Positions 44,927-55,711 of a DNA stretch of 64,000 nt are shown piece by piece (positions within the stretch are counted from its first letter, which is position 1; each line of letters opens with the position of its first letter). The DNA is from Psococerastis gibbosa (Eukaryota; Arthropoda; Insecta; Psocodea; Psocidae). The position numbers and the translations under genes are program-made. Below the pieces are notes generated by a model. It searched no databases, had not been told where the DNA came from, and saw nothing but the letters and a program-made list of their open reading frames with translations. The stretch is taken from assembly GCA_963971405.1 (NCBI GenBank), contig OZ020486.1, forward strand, positions 7,215,419 to 7,279,418, read 5' to 3'.

Positions 44927-45226
44927 ATAAATTAAAATTTTGTGTTTATAATTAGGTACCTATTAATTTATTCCTTTTAAAAATACACCGCAGTGTCTAC
45001 AGCTTTAGTTGAGTAGCCCTTAGGCTTGTATTGTACTATTGACTTGACTTTATATTACTAAGAATCGCTTTTCTTTTTTATAATGATTTTGCAACCTGTG
45101 TCACCATTTTATAATTTATTGTGGGATATTCGTCTAAGGGGATTAGAAATTTCTCCCCGAGAAAGGGCCCCCACATAATTCGGGCCCACGGGCCCCCACA
45201 AGCCCAAACCCGGCACTGGGTGGCAA

Positions 45227-45390
45227 GGTAGTACTTGTGCGAGTATCTACACACCTTGCGGTCGGAGACGTGTCGTAACTCGACACAAGTACCTATTAGG
45301 TGACTTAGTGAGGCGATTGAAGAGGTTAATCGGATACATTCCTTAAATTGTTTGCACGCGATTAAACCTTTTTTTTAAGATAAAAAAAAT
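45227..45390. repeat. dispersed repeat fragment shared with 61.7 kb
   Basis: GGTCGGAGACGTGTCGTAAC, TCGACACAAGTACC resembles ATCGGAGACCTGTCGCAACT, CAACACAGGTGTTACC at 61709-61745. It is just outside the hAT element. Confidence 0.4.
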
Positions 45391-45394
45391 ATAC

Positions 45395-45800
45395 CATATA
45401 CTGAGAAGCCCTGAACACAAAGCGACAAGGGCTACTGAGATACCCCATATCAAAGTGGGAAACATATTTGAGCATAATTCAGGGGTGGCCAATATCCATA
45501 GTTTGCTTCCCCTTTAAAAATAAAAAATAAATATAAACATATACAGTAGATACGAGAAGCCCTGAGCACAAAGCGACAAGGGCTACTCAGATATCAAAGT
45601 GGAAAACATAATATAATTATAATTCAGGGGTAGCCAATATCAATAGTTAGCTTCCTCTTTAAAAAATCAGAAAAACCAAAATGGAAATGAAGCAACTGAA
45701 AGTGGGAGGTTATAGAAAAACTGGACATGGCGAGATTCGAACCCATGATCTACGCCTAGCCGGGGCGTCGTCTTAAAGGCTGGACCACAAGCCCCGACAA
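45395..45800 (-). mobile_element. T2-type SINE with a duplicated body segment
   Basis: Minus strand head GGGGCTTGTGGTCCAGCC with perfect B box GGTTCGAATCTC (45723-45795). Beyond it the body segment 'gagaagccctgaacacaaag ... ttcaggggtggccaatat' is present twice in tandem (45400-45505 and 45557-45648). The head is tRNA-like but not a functional tRNA. Confidence 0.6.
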
Positions 45801-46343
45801 GAACAGTTCATCTATATCCTATACTTATGTATAATACTATGTGTACTATTTTAATGTCAGTGCTATAGGTATATTGTATATACCATATCATACTGCAATA
45901 TAATGAAAATGAAGCAATTGCTTCAATTGAAAGTTTTGTTTACTTTTTATTTATTTTGAATTTAACATTATACCCACTTTACCAATAGGGTGTCTGAATT
46001 ACCCCATCTATATTATTTACTTACGATTTACAGACGAATTCCACTTATTATCGGATGGTCAGCAACAAGCACCAACTGGTAAATACTGAGAGAATGAGGA
46101 TTAATAACTAGAGAATTTGACAGACTGGATTAGCGCTTGCGTATATACCAGTTAAAGCATTATAGTCCGTGAATGAGTCATGTGTTACGTCAATGGTGAG
46201 GACTAAGGACACATTTGTTATAGTCATGTTTATTTATAAGTCACGCACTTAAACAATTCATTTACTACTTTCATTCTGTGTTAAGACAAACGTAGCATAG
46301 CATATGACCCCCGGTGTGGGGAGGGGGTAAAATACTGAAAGAA
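45801..46343. other. no gene seen
   Basis: AT-rich; a G run at about 46316-46327. Confidence 0.4.
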
Positions 46344-46735
46344 GGCGCCCATTCCACCGACCGGCTAGGGCTATTTACAAAAACAGTGACGTGGTAGCAG
46401 ACATTCAAGACTTAAGCGGGGTTTCCACCGATCTCAAATTGCAGAATTGACGGAAATGTTTATTTTTTTCTATGCCATAGTTAAAATTGATCAATGATCA
46501 TGCAGTAAATTCACAAACAAACAAAAATTAAAAAATGGCGTCATGGGATATGTTAAGTTAAGTGATAAGTACAAACATTTTAATAGATTTCTAGAAAAAG
46601 AAAAATTCTAATTTCCGTCAATGTCATTTGCATTCTGCAATGCGAGGTCGGTGGAAACGCCACCTACGTCTTGAATGTCTGCTACCACGTCACCGTTTTT
46701 GTAAATAGCCCTAGCCGGTCGGTGGAATGGGCGCC
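46344..46735. mobile_element. GGCG foldback element, large form, copy 2
   Basis: 392 bp, arms starting GGCGCCCATTCCACCGACC with the matching complement at the right end. Homologous to 38144-38527 over arms and loop. Flanks GAA / ATA do not match. Confidence 0.88.
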
Positions 46736-46769
46736 ATAGGAAGCTTTACAGGTTTAGATAGATCGCAGC

Positions 46770-47033
46770 CAGTGGCGTAAATAACACCCTCGCAACCCCC
46801 GCGGTGCGGGGGGCCCAGCATTGCTGGGGGCGCGCTTCGGCTCCCAAAAATAATAAAATAATTTGGAAATCTACGTAATTAAAAAAATTTCCATTTCAAT
46901 TTGTTAACCATATCGACTATAATATAATTCCACTAATGACTATCACTCATAAAGATGTAAGAATCAGACTAGGTAGAGCGCACCAAAGGTCTTGCGCGGG
47001 GGGGGGGGGGGGGGCAGCAGAAGTTACGCCACT
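46770..47033. mobile_element. hAT-like MITE with G-rich interior
   Basis: The ends CAGTGGCGTAA and TTACGCCACT are inverted. Flanking TCGCAG appears on both sides but not cleanly as 8 bp. A run of 17 G lies at 46998-47014 and a palindrome CCCCCGCGGTGCGGGG at about 46797. Confidence 0.6.
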
Positions 47034-47099
47034 TTCGCAGACCTGTTCTGTTAGATAGATGTGCAGCTGTACTAATCTGTCTAAACAATATGAATACCT

Positions 47100-47360
47100 T
47101 CGATTGCGAGGGGTGAAATGTTATAAAGCTTAAAGCTGTGTTCCCAATCGTTCTATGTGGTATGGAGGGATGGACTTTGACACAAGCTAAGAACGGAAAC
47201 AGGGCATTTGTAATGTGGTATACAGACGAGTGCTGCTTATATCCTGGAGAGATCGTGTCCCTAATGCTGAGGTCCTGAGGCGAACGGATACAGAACCAGA
47301 GTTGGTGCTGACGGTTAAGAAACGGAAACTAACATGCATCGGCCATGTGATGAGTATTTT
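47100..47360 (+). pseudogene. eroded LINE reverse-transcriptase C-terminal fragment
   Basis: Translation gives CGMEGWTLTQAKNGN, then FVMWYTDECCLYPGE, then KKRKLTCIGHVM-like text in shifting frames. This is the 'GxExWTLT ... RLExFEMW ... RMLxISW ... LxxLGHxMR' region common to CR1/RTE-like ORF2 proteins. Stops and frameshifts make it dead. Confidence 0.75.
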
Positions 47361-47887
47361 CTTGCACTTGACGATGGCGTGAAACGAATCTTTTCGTGCA
47401 TTTTATAATTATAACGTAAAACTGAACCAAGAATTTTAATGTTTATCAAGAAGTACTTAAATGACATTACATCTATGGCTGTACGACCAATCTTTCATGT
47501 GAAATTGGATTTTATTGCAACCAGGAATATTGGGGTGTCAGTCCAATTGCCTCTTAATGAATGAGTTGCAGTACATTGCAGTATTGGACGTTTTTGTAAT
47601 TATACAATATGACTGAGTAACATAATGTAACGTAAATGTGCCCAACGCTCTGCGATTCCTTTCATTATAAAATCAATGACACGCAAACAGATGAAAGCTC
47701 GTTAATCCGATCATAAATTAATAACGCCATTGATTCCCGTGATTTTTGGAACACGGAATAATTCCAATATCTCACCTTCCATCCGATTCATTCAATTTGC
47801 AATGAATTAAAAAAAGAGAAATGTTTGATTTTAATCCAGACTATAGAGCGGTTATTATAGCGTATCCAATTTATCTACTGTATATTT
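47361..47887. other. no gene seen
   Basis: AT-rich intergenic DNA. Confidence 0.4.
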
Positions 47888-48741
47888 ATTGCTTTCCAAT
47901 TTATACGTAGTATAAGGAAAGCTTTGTGACGGTCGAAATTTTCGATTCCGAGATTTCAATGGATTTACACGTTTTAAGGTCCCAGGAACCAAAAAAAGTG
48001 GTTTTTACGAAATGTCTGTCTGTCTGTTCGTTGATTTCCGGGCAAACTACTCGGTCGATTTTGATGAAATTCGGCATGTAGGTTCACAAAAATCATACCT
48101 CGGAACAATTTTTTTTATTTGGGGCTAACTTAATTTGGGGGGTTTTATTCTCAAAAAACTCCAAAAAAACGTCTAAAAAATTATTTCTAAAAAACGGCTC
48201 CAACGATTTCTTTTAAATTCTCATATATTGTAGTTGTTATTATTGTTGATAAAATGCGGGGGGTCGTTTGCTTCGGGGGTAAAAAAATAAAAATAACTAA
48301 ATTTTAATGAAAAATGACTAAAAAATAATATTTCTGCGAAACCTTTCTATCGATGATTTCTACCTTCAGGTATGCTTTAGGTGTTAAATTGAGTAACGAA
48401 ACCGCAATGGTTGCTTCCCCAAAGAATATTTGGCTTTGCATAAAAAATTATTTTTTGGAAAATTGTTAGAAAATTCGCGCTCAAATGCATTGTGTGCCCC
48501 GCAATTATTGCTGTGTGGTAATTAATGTGCTGGTCTGACCTTTCTACAATTTATCTCACTTCCAGTGACGTCAGGTGGACAAACCCCCCCCCCCCCCCCC
48601 CGAAATAACGGAAATTTAACCAGTGGAAAATTTTTTACCATGAAATTACTCATATTCTCTATCTACTAATGTGCGTCAAATGGCCTACCAGCCAAGGACG
48701 GGCGTTGGCTGAAGAAGATCTACTAATGTTGATAAATTGGA
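47888..48741. mobile_element. 0.8-kb TIR repeat, second copy
   Basis: Same ends and blocks as 40519-41330. Carries an 18-C run (48584-48601) at the same place as the 19-G run of the 2.8-kb copy, and a 46-bp retroelement-tail insertion (48672-48717). Confidence 0.75.
48672..48717 (+). mobile_element. 46-bp retroelement tail insertion
   Basis: GTCAAATGGCCTACCAGCCA ... GGCTGAAGAAG flanked by exact ATCTACTAATG duplications (48661-48671, 48718-48728). It is the last bases of the element seen at 25106-25306. Confidence 0.88.
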
Positions 48742-48794
48742 AAGCATGTTCGAGTAAACTCGGGCCGGTTCTTTATATAACAATACAATTACAA

Positions 48795-48870
48795 AGGCTT
48801 TCATGGAGTCAGACGATGACTTCCAAACGTTTCGTCGACTTCTTCAGTGGTACTTCTCAGACTTCTCAGA
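48795..48870. repeat. hairpin element H, degenerate fragment
   Basis: AAAGGCTTTCATGGAGTCAG then GACTTCCAAACGTTTCGTCG and CTTCTTCAGTGGTA. It retains the conserved centre in shortened form and neither inverted arm. Confidence 0.6.
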
Positions 48871-49879
48871 TTGTAGGCCTATCTCGGAAAGAAAGAAAGA
48901 AATTCGTCTCTATTGTTCACAAGGGCGAATTTCTGGGCTTTCGGCCCGAAATTCGTATGTATTAATGACTTGTGTGTACATTACAATATATTGTGATGTC
49001 GATAAATCTAATTTACGTCCACTTTTCGCCAATTATGCACGCAATTGAAGGAACTGTAAAAATACGGGTGAACGTATGATATGGGGATATCTTACACTAT
49101 TTAAGATTTTTTGTTATTGTTTTTTTTTTTAGTTTGCGGTATTTTAGCGTCGACCTAAAATATCAATTGCGACAACACTATTTAAGATGCTTGTATCACA
49201 ATGGAATACCAGCCTGCATAAACGTTCGCAGACTGTCCGCAAAATAGGTAGATGACTTTACATGTACAATACTACAAAAATAAATAACTAGTCATGGGTT
49301 TCGCTAGTCTTCCTTAGATTACACAGGAGGACTCCAATTACCGTTGGTAACCATGCATGCATTTTAACGCTAGACTAACAAAAGCAAGTCAGTCTCCTAT
49401 AATATTTAATATTAACATTCTACCGGAAAACTATTGTTGAAATAACATAGGGTTAGTTTGGAATTCCTACAAGTTTCCCTTTATTTCACATCACTGGCGC
49501 TGAAACTTGAAAGTAGGATAAAGTGGTGTATTGGAAGCGAAGGTATGGGGGGGGGGGGGCGGAAGAGAGACAACGGCAGACATCTTTTGACAAGTTATTA
49601 TCATATTACAATGCAAGGCTCGACTTACTGTACTATATTCCTGATTCCAGGTTATACACCTTAAGAACATTCAGTTAGCAAGGCGTATTATAGCTTAGGC
49701 CTTAGACGAAGCGAGTTCTCTCTTTTCAATGTTTATGGAAGTTAAGAGACAGAGGGGTAAATTTTAGTCAAATCTCACACCTAATAGAAGAAATTTTCCT
49801 CAGCATTTGATATTTTGATATTCCCTAGATAAGTAAAAAAGTAAATTCGTGTCGGGGTGGTACTACCCGTGGTACAGGA
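48871..49879. other. no gene seen
   Basis: AT-rich; a G run at about 49548-49559. Confidence 0.4.
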
Positions 49880-50090
49880 GTTTTCAGGTTGCATCAACAG
49901 CCTCCTGTTTAACCTATCGACAGTCAGGGAAGACTGCCGGCTTTACGTGCCCTCCGAAGCATGGTAGTCAGAAGATAAATAATTGTACCACTAGAAAATT
50001 TTGGCATTCTGGTGGGACTCGAACCAGTCACCTTCTGGATGATAGTCCGAGTCGTTACCTCTACGCCATTCTGACTACCCTAGATAAGGA
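49880..50090 (-). mobile_element. tRNA-derived SINE, T1 variant
   Basis: Minus strand: GGTAGTCAGAATGGCGTAGA (A box TGGCGTAGAGG), B box GGTTCGAGTCCC, then TGCTTCGGAGGGCACGTAAA and GCCGGCAGTCTTCC. Differs from the other T1 copies in the head and the last third. Confidence 0.8.
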
Positions 50091-51015
50091 ATTCAGATAG
50101 CAGCCAAAGATTTGTGGGTTTAAAAGCCAGTTACAAAAAACATTGACAAAATAGTTTTAGAATACGATTTACCGTAAGTTCTTCGGTTTTTATGTAATTT
50201 TATAAATAGACTATGCTTAGAATAAGATTTTTCAGTTTAGCGTTTTATGTTTTGTTGACTATGTATTTTGGATATTGTATTGTTATTTGGACATGGGTTG
50301 GAGAAAAATAATTTTTAGTCTTTAGTCTCGCCCGTAAATATAAGACCTTTATTATTATTATTATGAATAAGCAGCACTGTATGAGCCTTTTGTCCCAAAT
50401 AAGCGCTAGCTTGGGGATACGGGATGTATCATTCTGTAAGTTTTTGCATTTTTGTAATAGGTCCAGGGAATACTGGACAAGGAAAAGAAAAAAAAACGGT
50501 TTCTAGACTATCTAGACTTGAACTTGGTTTTAAAAAAAATAACAAACAACTGGTAGTGAAGATGGCAGGAGGAAGGGGTAAAAAAAATGCGGCCAAATGG
50601 AAATTTCTTCAAGTATGCAAATGTTCAGGAGCATTCCTTCTAAGGGATATGACATTTTAGATGCTCTATAATGTATAGTTCCAGTGATACTTGGTTTCAC
50701 TAGAAAAAAAAGGGGTGTCCAATTTACTCTACACGTAGACTATACGGACGAAGTAGTAACTTATGATCATTAGGTACTCATTATGTTGATTTTGATTTAC
50801 AGTACACATAGAAGTTGACTATTACCGTGCCTAAATAAATTGAATAGAAAGAGCCTAAAAATAAGAATCCCATGCTTAGCGTAGGAATCGTAAGAAGCAA
50901 GCAAAAATGAAACTGAGAGAGATGGACTGATGCCGAAACGCTAGTTCATCTAAAGTCACATGTCACAAAGGCTTAAAGCCGCGCTACGTGTTCGGGAAGA
51001 ACAGAAAAAAAAAAA
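50091..51015. other. no gene seen
   Basis: AT-rich. A 78-codon plus-strand open frame at 50424-50660 is Lys-rich and unmatched. Confidence 0.35.
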
Positions 51016-51028
51016 CGTCCGGCGAAGT

Positions 51029-51384
51029 GTTGTTGTTTTTAACGCCAGCTTTCAGCATTTCTGCTTTAAACAACCCTGTCAGCCTGGCGGGGGGAGTGAG
51101 TCTGTTTGTTAACTTGAGGCACCCAAAGGGCAGGCTCTATCACCTCGGGGAAAGGGGAGTTGACTAACAGGGTGGACCTCCTGATTATAGTGGATTCCGA
51201 ACTACATGGGGGACATGGTAAAGTCACACGATTAGATCGGAGGTGACCAGGACTCGACTTAAACTGCCTAAGCGCGTTATCATGTCCCACCAGGTTCCCC
51301 TGCCAACGCTGTGCACACTACCATGTTGCCGCAGTTTGAAACATGCTCTGCTCCAATGGAATCAACATGGTAAGGCCGTTGACG
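51029..51384 (-). mobile_element. core-SINE (tail type 1), full length
   Basis: 356 bp with 13-bp flanks CGTCCGGCGAAGT and CGTCCGGTGAAGT (one mismatch). Same head, middle and tail as 34252-34608. Confidence 0.9.
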
Positions 51385-51397
51385 CGTCCGGTGAAGT

Positions 51398-52887
51398 AAA
51401 ACGGCAAGCTGACATAAAAAGCAAACTGCGGGAACAAAGACCTACCCACATTCCGACAAGGGGCTGATATGGCTTTGAGCCAAACTCTGTCACCGATTGA
51501 CACACCCCTAAGAACTCGGCTTCTGATTGGTTCACTTGAATGAATTAACTACTTCGCTATTAAATAGATCATCCGATTGGCCAAACCTTAATCTAATAAC
51601 GAATTAAACTGAAATCGGAATTGTGAACCAAACCTCAAATTCTAAAGAAACTGCATACAATAAATACGAGTATTTGAACACGCTACAGTACACATTTTGC
51701 ATTTTTTGCTACGCTAATTAAATCAACTTTGAAAAATACTAGTAGCAAATAAAACAAACTGTTATGACGGGTTATCAAATGATGTGATTATTCGAAACCT
51801 TTTGTTGCAACATTCTTTATGAAGCAAAATAAAAGTCATAGCGTGTAAGAGACAAGGGTCGTCAAAGCAGCGGAGACAGACTAGTGTGTCAAAGGGAGCA
51901 TCTCTTCTACCCCGTCCTCATTAACTCACACCCAATTTATTTTAATAATCTAACGTTCTAATGGCAAAATGAACCAATTACTATTGTCAGCGGTTCTCTT
52001 TTGAACTACAAGCCAGAACAGAATTTTAGCAACACAATCTTTTTGCCAATGGTTACCAACTCATGGAATAAAAATCAGCCTTTTGTAAAGTAGGTAGGTT
52101 ACCAGTTCAACTTCTTTAGCTTTCATGTTCAACTTGCGGGTAACTAATGGGCCACAAGAATCTGACAGTCATTGCTTATGAAACCGCAATGCTTTTAGTT
52201 GGAATTGTAACTTCTAGGTTAGTCTTTTAGCTGACTGAGTTGTACAAGTAAGGTTTGTTCTCGAACATCGGTTGGGTTTGTGTCATTCAATTGTTTTGGT
52301 CAAGCTTTGTTTTAAGCATCATTTTTTCAAAGACACTAAGTGTCTTGTCTATGGTAAAATTTATTTTTAATCTATAATTTTCAGGAAGAAGTCTTTAATT
52401 TTAATTGGACGTCTGCGCCTGTATTTGGGCCACCAACTTGCGTCTCACATTGCTGATTCGCCCGAGCAAAAAATTTGAAAATGTTACGCAAAAAATATTA
52501 TCTGTGGTCATTTTCTGGAGACACTGCGCGCCACTGAAAACGGTCTCGGGCTGGGCATTCCTGGTGTATGTGATGACTGCCAAAATATCTGTCAGAATAT
52601 GCACAACATTTAGAGGTCTGATAAGAGTTGGTAAGTTGGTGAAACAGGTTATTGAGTGGCTAGGCTACGGGAACGAATGATGCCCTGACTATAGCGAAGC
52701 AAAAACAAGACTAAGCCTGTCACAGCCTATAAAGCTAAGGAAAGGTATAACCAGGCCTTCCAGGGGGACACAAAATGAAACCTCCAGTTCTAAAAAGGCG
52801 GCGAACTAGGTTACAATAAGCTGAAGGCTGCAGTGAAGGCTACCAAATCTGACCGGTTTTGACCGAGAAAAGAAAGTCGGCAAACAT
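51398..52887. other. no gene seen
   Basis: AT-rich with short unmatched open frames (for example 52405-52680 plus and its minus-strand shadow). No repeat that I can place. Confidence 0.4.
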
Positions 52888-53160
52888 TCTTGTCCGTAAT
52901 TGGTTACCTGCAAATTGAAACGCAAGTTGAGCGTGAAGTTGAAGAAGTGTGGACATAGTCAATGAGCGACAAAAAGCTCATGTAGTCTGTATCTATTCTT
53001 GTCGGTCATTGGTTACCCGAAAATTGAAACTCAAGTTATACTTTAACTGTTGGACAAGTGTGGACCTAGCCAATGAGGGGCAAGAATCTCATGGAATCAG
53101 CGTATCCATTTTGTCAAATTTGGTCAAATGCAAGTTGAACTTGAAACCACATGTCAAGAT
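52888..53160. repeat. diverged tandem repeat, about 108-bp unit, 2.5 copies
   Basis: Units start CTTGTCCGTAATTGGTTACC (52888), CTTGTCGGTCATTGGTTACC (about 52997) and TTGTCAAATTTGGTCAAATG (about 53110). Each repeats AATTGAAAC...CAAGTT, GTGTGGAC.TAG.CAATGAG and CTCATG in order. Confidence 0.75.
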
Positions 53161-53800
53161 TATCAAGAGGGTTCAAAATACAACTATACTCATTAACAAT
53201 AAGAAAATTTAAATTTAAATGAAAAACTCCCTCGACTCTGAAAGAACAGTTGAAGGACGCAATAACTCGAGTAGAACAGAAAACGAAGACAAACAAATAT
53301 AAATGGATTCTGCAATGACACACAAAAAGACAAGCTCTACAAAGTTTTCTCAAATTCTCAAAACAAATGCTGAGTTAGGTATTCAATTTCAATTTTCAAG
53401 TACTGACGTACCAAAAAACTCGAAAACAAAAAATTAATTAAGCCTTGAAAACCGTCAAATTGCGGTTCAAAAGTTTGCAAGCGCGGTTTACCGCTTTTCC
53501 TTCGGAGAATTACCATGACTAAAAGCTGCCCCTTTTCGAAGGGATTTTGCATTTTCACACAATTCCTTCCTGACACCGGTACAATAACTAGGCTCATAAT
53601 GTACCCTAGAAAAAGGGTTAAATCCAATGTTACAATATGTATTTTTAATGTAAGGTAAGAATGCAATACAATCACTACAGACCACCTGAAATCCACAACC
53701 AGTCAAACGGAAGCCGAAAGCGTTGGGATCGCTATTAAAAAAACAAAAAAACAACATCGTTTTAGGGACAGGAAGATATACAAAATTTGACCATAATGGG
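53161..53800. other. no gene seen
   Basis: Unassigned DNA; a 112-codon minus-strand open frame at 53358-53696 has no recognisable motif. Confidence 0.35.
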
Positions 53801-53807
53801 ATTCGAA

Positions 53808-54040
53808 CTCAGTCGTAGTAGTATGGTTGGACACAGTCCCAGGCCACGGTGTGAGACAGTGGACCTCCTGATTATAGTGGATTCCGAACCACTTGGGAAA
53901 CACAGTGAAGTCACACGATTAGTTCGGAGGTGACCAGGACAAGTCCTACCATGATTCCCTACCGGCACTGTGCACACGACCAAGTTATCTGCAGCTTTGA
54001 CCTGCTCTGGTCCGCTGGATTCAACTTGGTATGGCAGCCG
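53808..54040 (-). mobile_element. core-SINE, tail type 2
   Basis: Minus strand: head GGCTGCCATACCAAGTTGAA, core AAGTGGTTCGGAATCCACTA, tail GGCCTGGGACTGTGTCCAAC and TACTACTAC. GATTCGAA lies just outside both ends and looks like the duplicated B box of a tRNA-like SINE into which it inserted. Confidence 0.82.
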
Positions 54041-54747
54041 GCTGATTCGAAACCAAGTTCTTCCTGTAGCTGAATGATCTAAAACTAAGGTAGGCTCCAA
54101 CCACCCCACCTTATCATGGGTAATTGAGTAGATACTCATAATTATATGGCTTACGAAATTAAAAATTTAATTTAATTTGAATAGGAGCAAAGGCTGGTCC
54201 TTAAAATTCCCTGCATTTAGCATCTTTAATTTTTACTTATAATTTTTTCTTGACGTGTTACGCTCTTTTAATTAATTTCACTTATTGTCTAACTATACAA
54301 TTGGTCATTAAATTTGCCAATATAGAGGGAAACAATGTTAAAATTCGTGCTGTCTGCATAACAAATATGGTAGAATTTGGATTTGCAACAGTAATGACCT
54401 CGACAATAGACACAGTAACAACATATTGATAAAGAATTGATACTCAGGGCACATTTGGTCACTTGTTACACTCAAACGTTTTGGTAACAATGTAATTTAG
54501 AATTAACAATGTTTGTAAATTGTAATTTAGAAACGGTTACAAAGGTACCGTACCTATGTCAGCCAACTCAATCATTCACAGACATCTTAAGAGCAAATAG
54601 TGCTATCCGTTTTTTGTGCAAAATAAGCCTTAAATAAGATGTCATAAAGCAGAAGAAATATTACTCTACATTTTGATGTATAAGTAAATTATGTTACCGT
54701 ACATGTTACTGAACTTGATCTGTAAAAAAATAACGGACACTGAGGTT
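54041..54747. other. no gene seen
   Basis: AT-rich; CTCTACATTTTGATGTATA near 54664 is a lone arm of the foldback at 4949. Confidence 0.4.
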
Positions 54748-54900
54748 TTTGGATGACTCGTATCTGTACTTGGTTAAGTCATGTTTTCACCTGTTACACT
54801 GCGCCAATGGCAAGCTTGCCGCAGCTAGTCCATTATCGCTTGTAGCCGGCGTAGGTTGGCAAATGATGTTGGTAATTGACAATCTACGGAATAAATACCT
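54748..54900. repeat. dispersed repeat B, copy 3
   Basis: TGTACTTGGTTAAGTCATG, TCACCTGTTACACTGCGCCA, ATCGCTTGTAGCCGGCG match 11026-11220 in order; the right third is diverged. Confidence 0.7.
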
Positions 54901-55711
54901 CTCCCAAAGTGCCCAAAGCACTAGGTATTTAGATGAAGCCGGTTAATTAGATACATCACAGCCTTCGAAGTTCCAAAAGAATTCCCTACTTTCCAAGTGT
55001 TAGACTCAGTAGGTAGACAACTTTCTTAAGTTGAGAAAAGAAGAAAGAACAATCAGCTAAGCTTATCTGCATTATCCCGGAAGTTACATTTTCAAAGCGT
55101 TACTTATCAAAAACTATCTACTGTATTCCGTCTACCTCTGGGGCAACATACGGAACAGGCGAACATCTAATGCAATTTGTTTGCTACGCTGAGAAATTTT
55201 AGGATTCTGCTTGTGTAAGTGACACAGGGGATTGTATCTTGACGGGGCAATGCGCTGTCACCCCTTTCAAATATTTTGGTCCAACGGAGTGATTGATGGC
55301 AAGATGGTTAAGGGTGAATTCAGTGTTTCGAGTGCTGAACCCTCAAAACTACCCTATTATCTATCCCTCAACGGATTTAATCTCTGAATGGTGCTTAAGT
55401 TAACAAGATTGCCCATTTGTCAGCTTTGGTGATATTATTACCGTCATTAGGGTAGAAGTCTGAGTTTCATTGGTATCAGGGGAATTAGGTTTACTATGTG
55501 GGGCAGCCTGCTGCCTCGGCTGAAACGCAGGTCCAAAAACAACACTTAAAAGTCTTTAATAGAGCTTTGCCATGTTCAGTTGTTAGGCGAGGTAGAAGGG
55601 ATTCATATCAGACGGGTCAGATAAACAGACATCCGCAGCAAATTGGTAAAATGAAGCAGGAAAAAGTAGTTCCCTAGTATGAGCGGGCTGTTCTCCCCAT
55701 ACGCCCGACAC
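54901..55711. other. no gene seen
   Basis: Unassigned DNA. Confidence 0.4.

Larger units (their letters stand above)
41391..45218 (+). mobile_element. complete hAT transposon
   Basis: 3828 bp. Terminal inverted repeats CAGTGCCGGGTTTGG and (reverse) CAGTGCCGGGTTTGG, the CAGTG start typical of hAT. An exact 8-bp target duplication GGTGGCAA lies on both sides (41383-41390, 45219-45226). Both subterminal regions carry repeated GGGCCCCCAC words (41440-41462; 45167-45200). It contains one transposase gene with a single intron and no disabling mutation that I can see. Confidence 0.97.

Noticed and set aside
46770..47033. An exact 8-bp target duplication for the CAGTGGCG MITE
   Set aside because: TCGCAG is on both sides but offset by one base and the right TIR tip is mutated; the duplication cannot be defined.
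52888..53160. CRISPR-like array
   Set aside because: Only 2.5 diverged 108-bp units, no short exact repeats with spacers, and the genome is eukaryotic.
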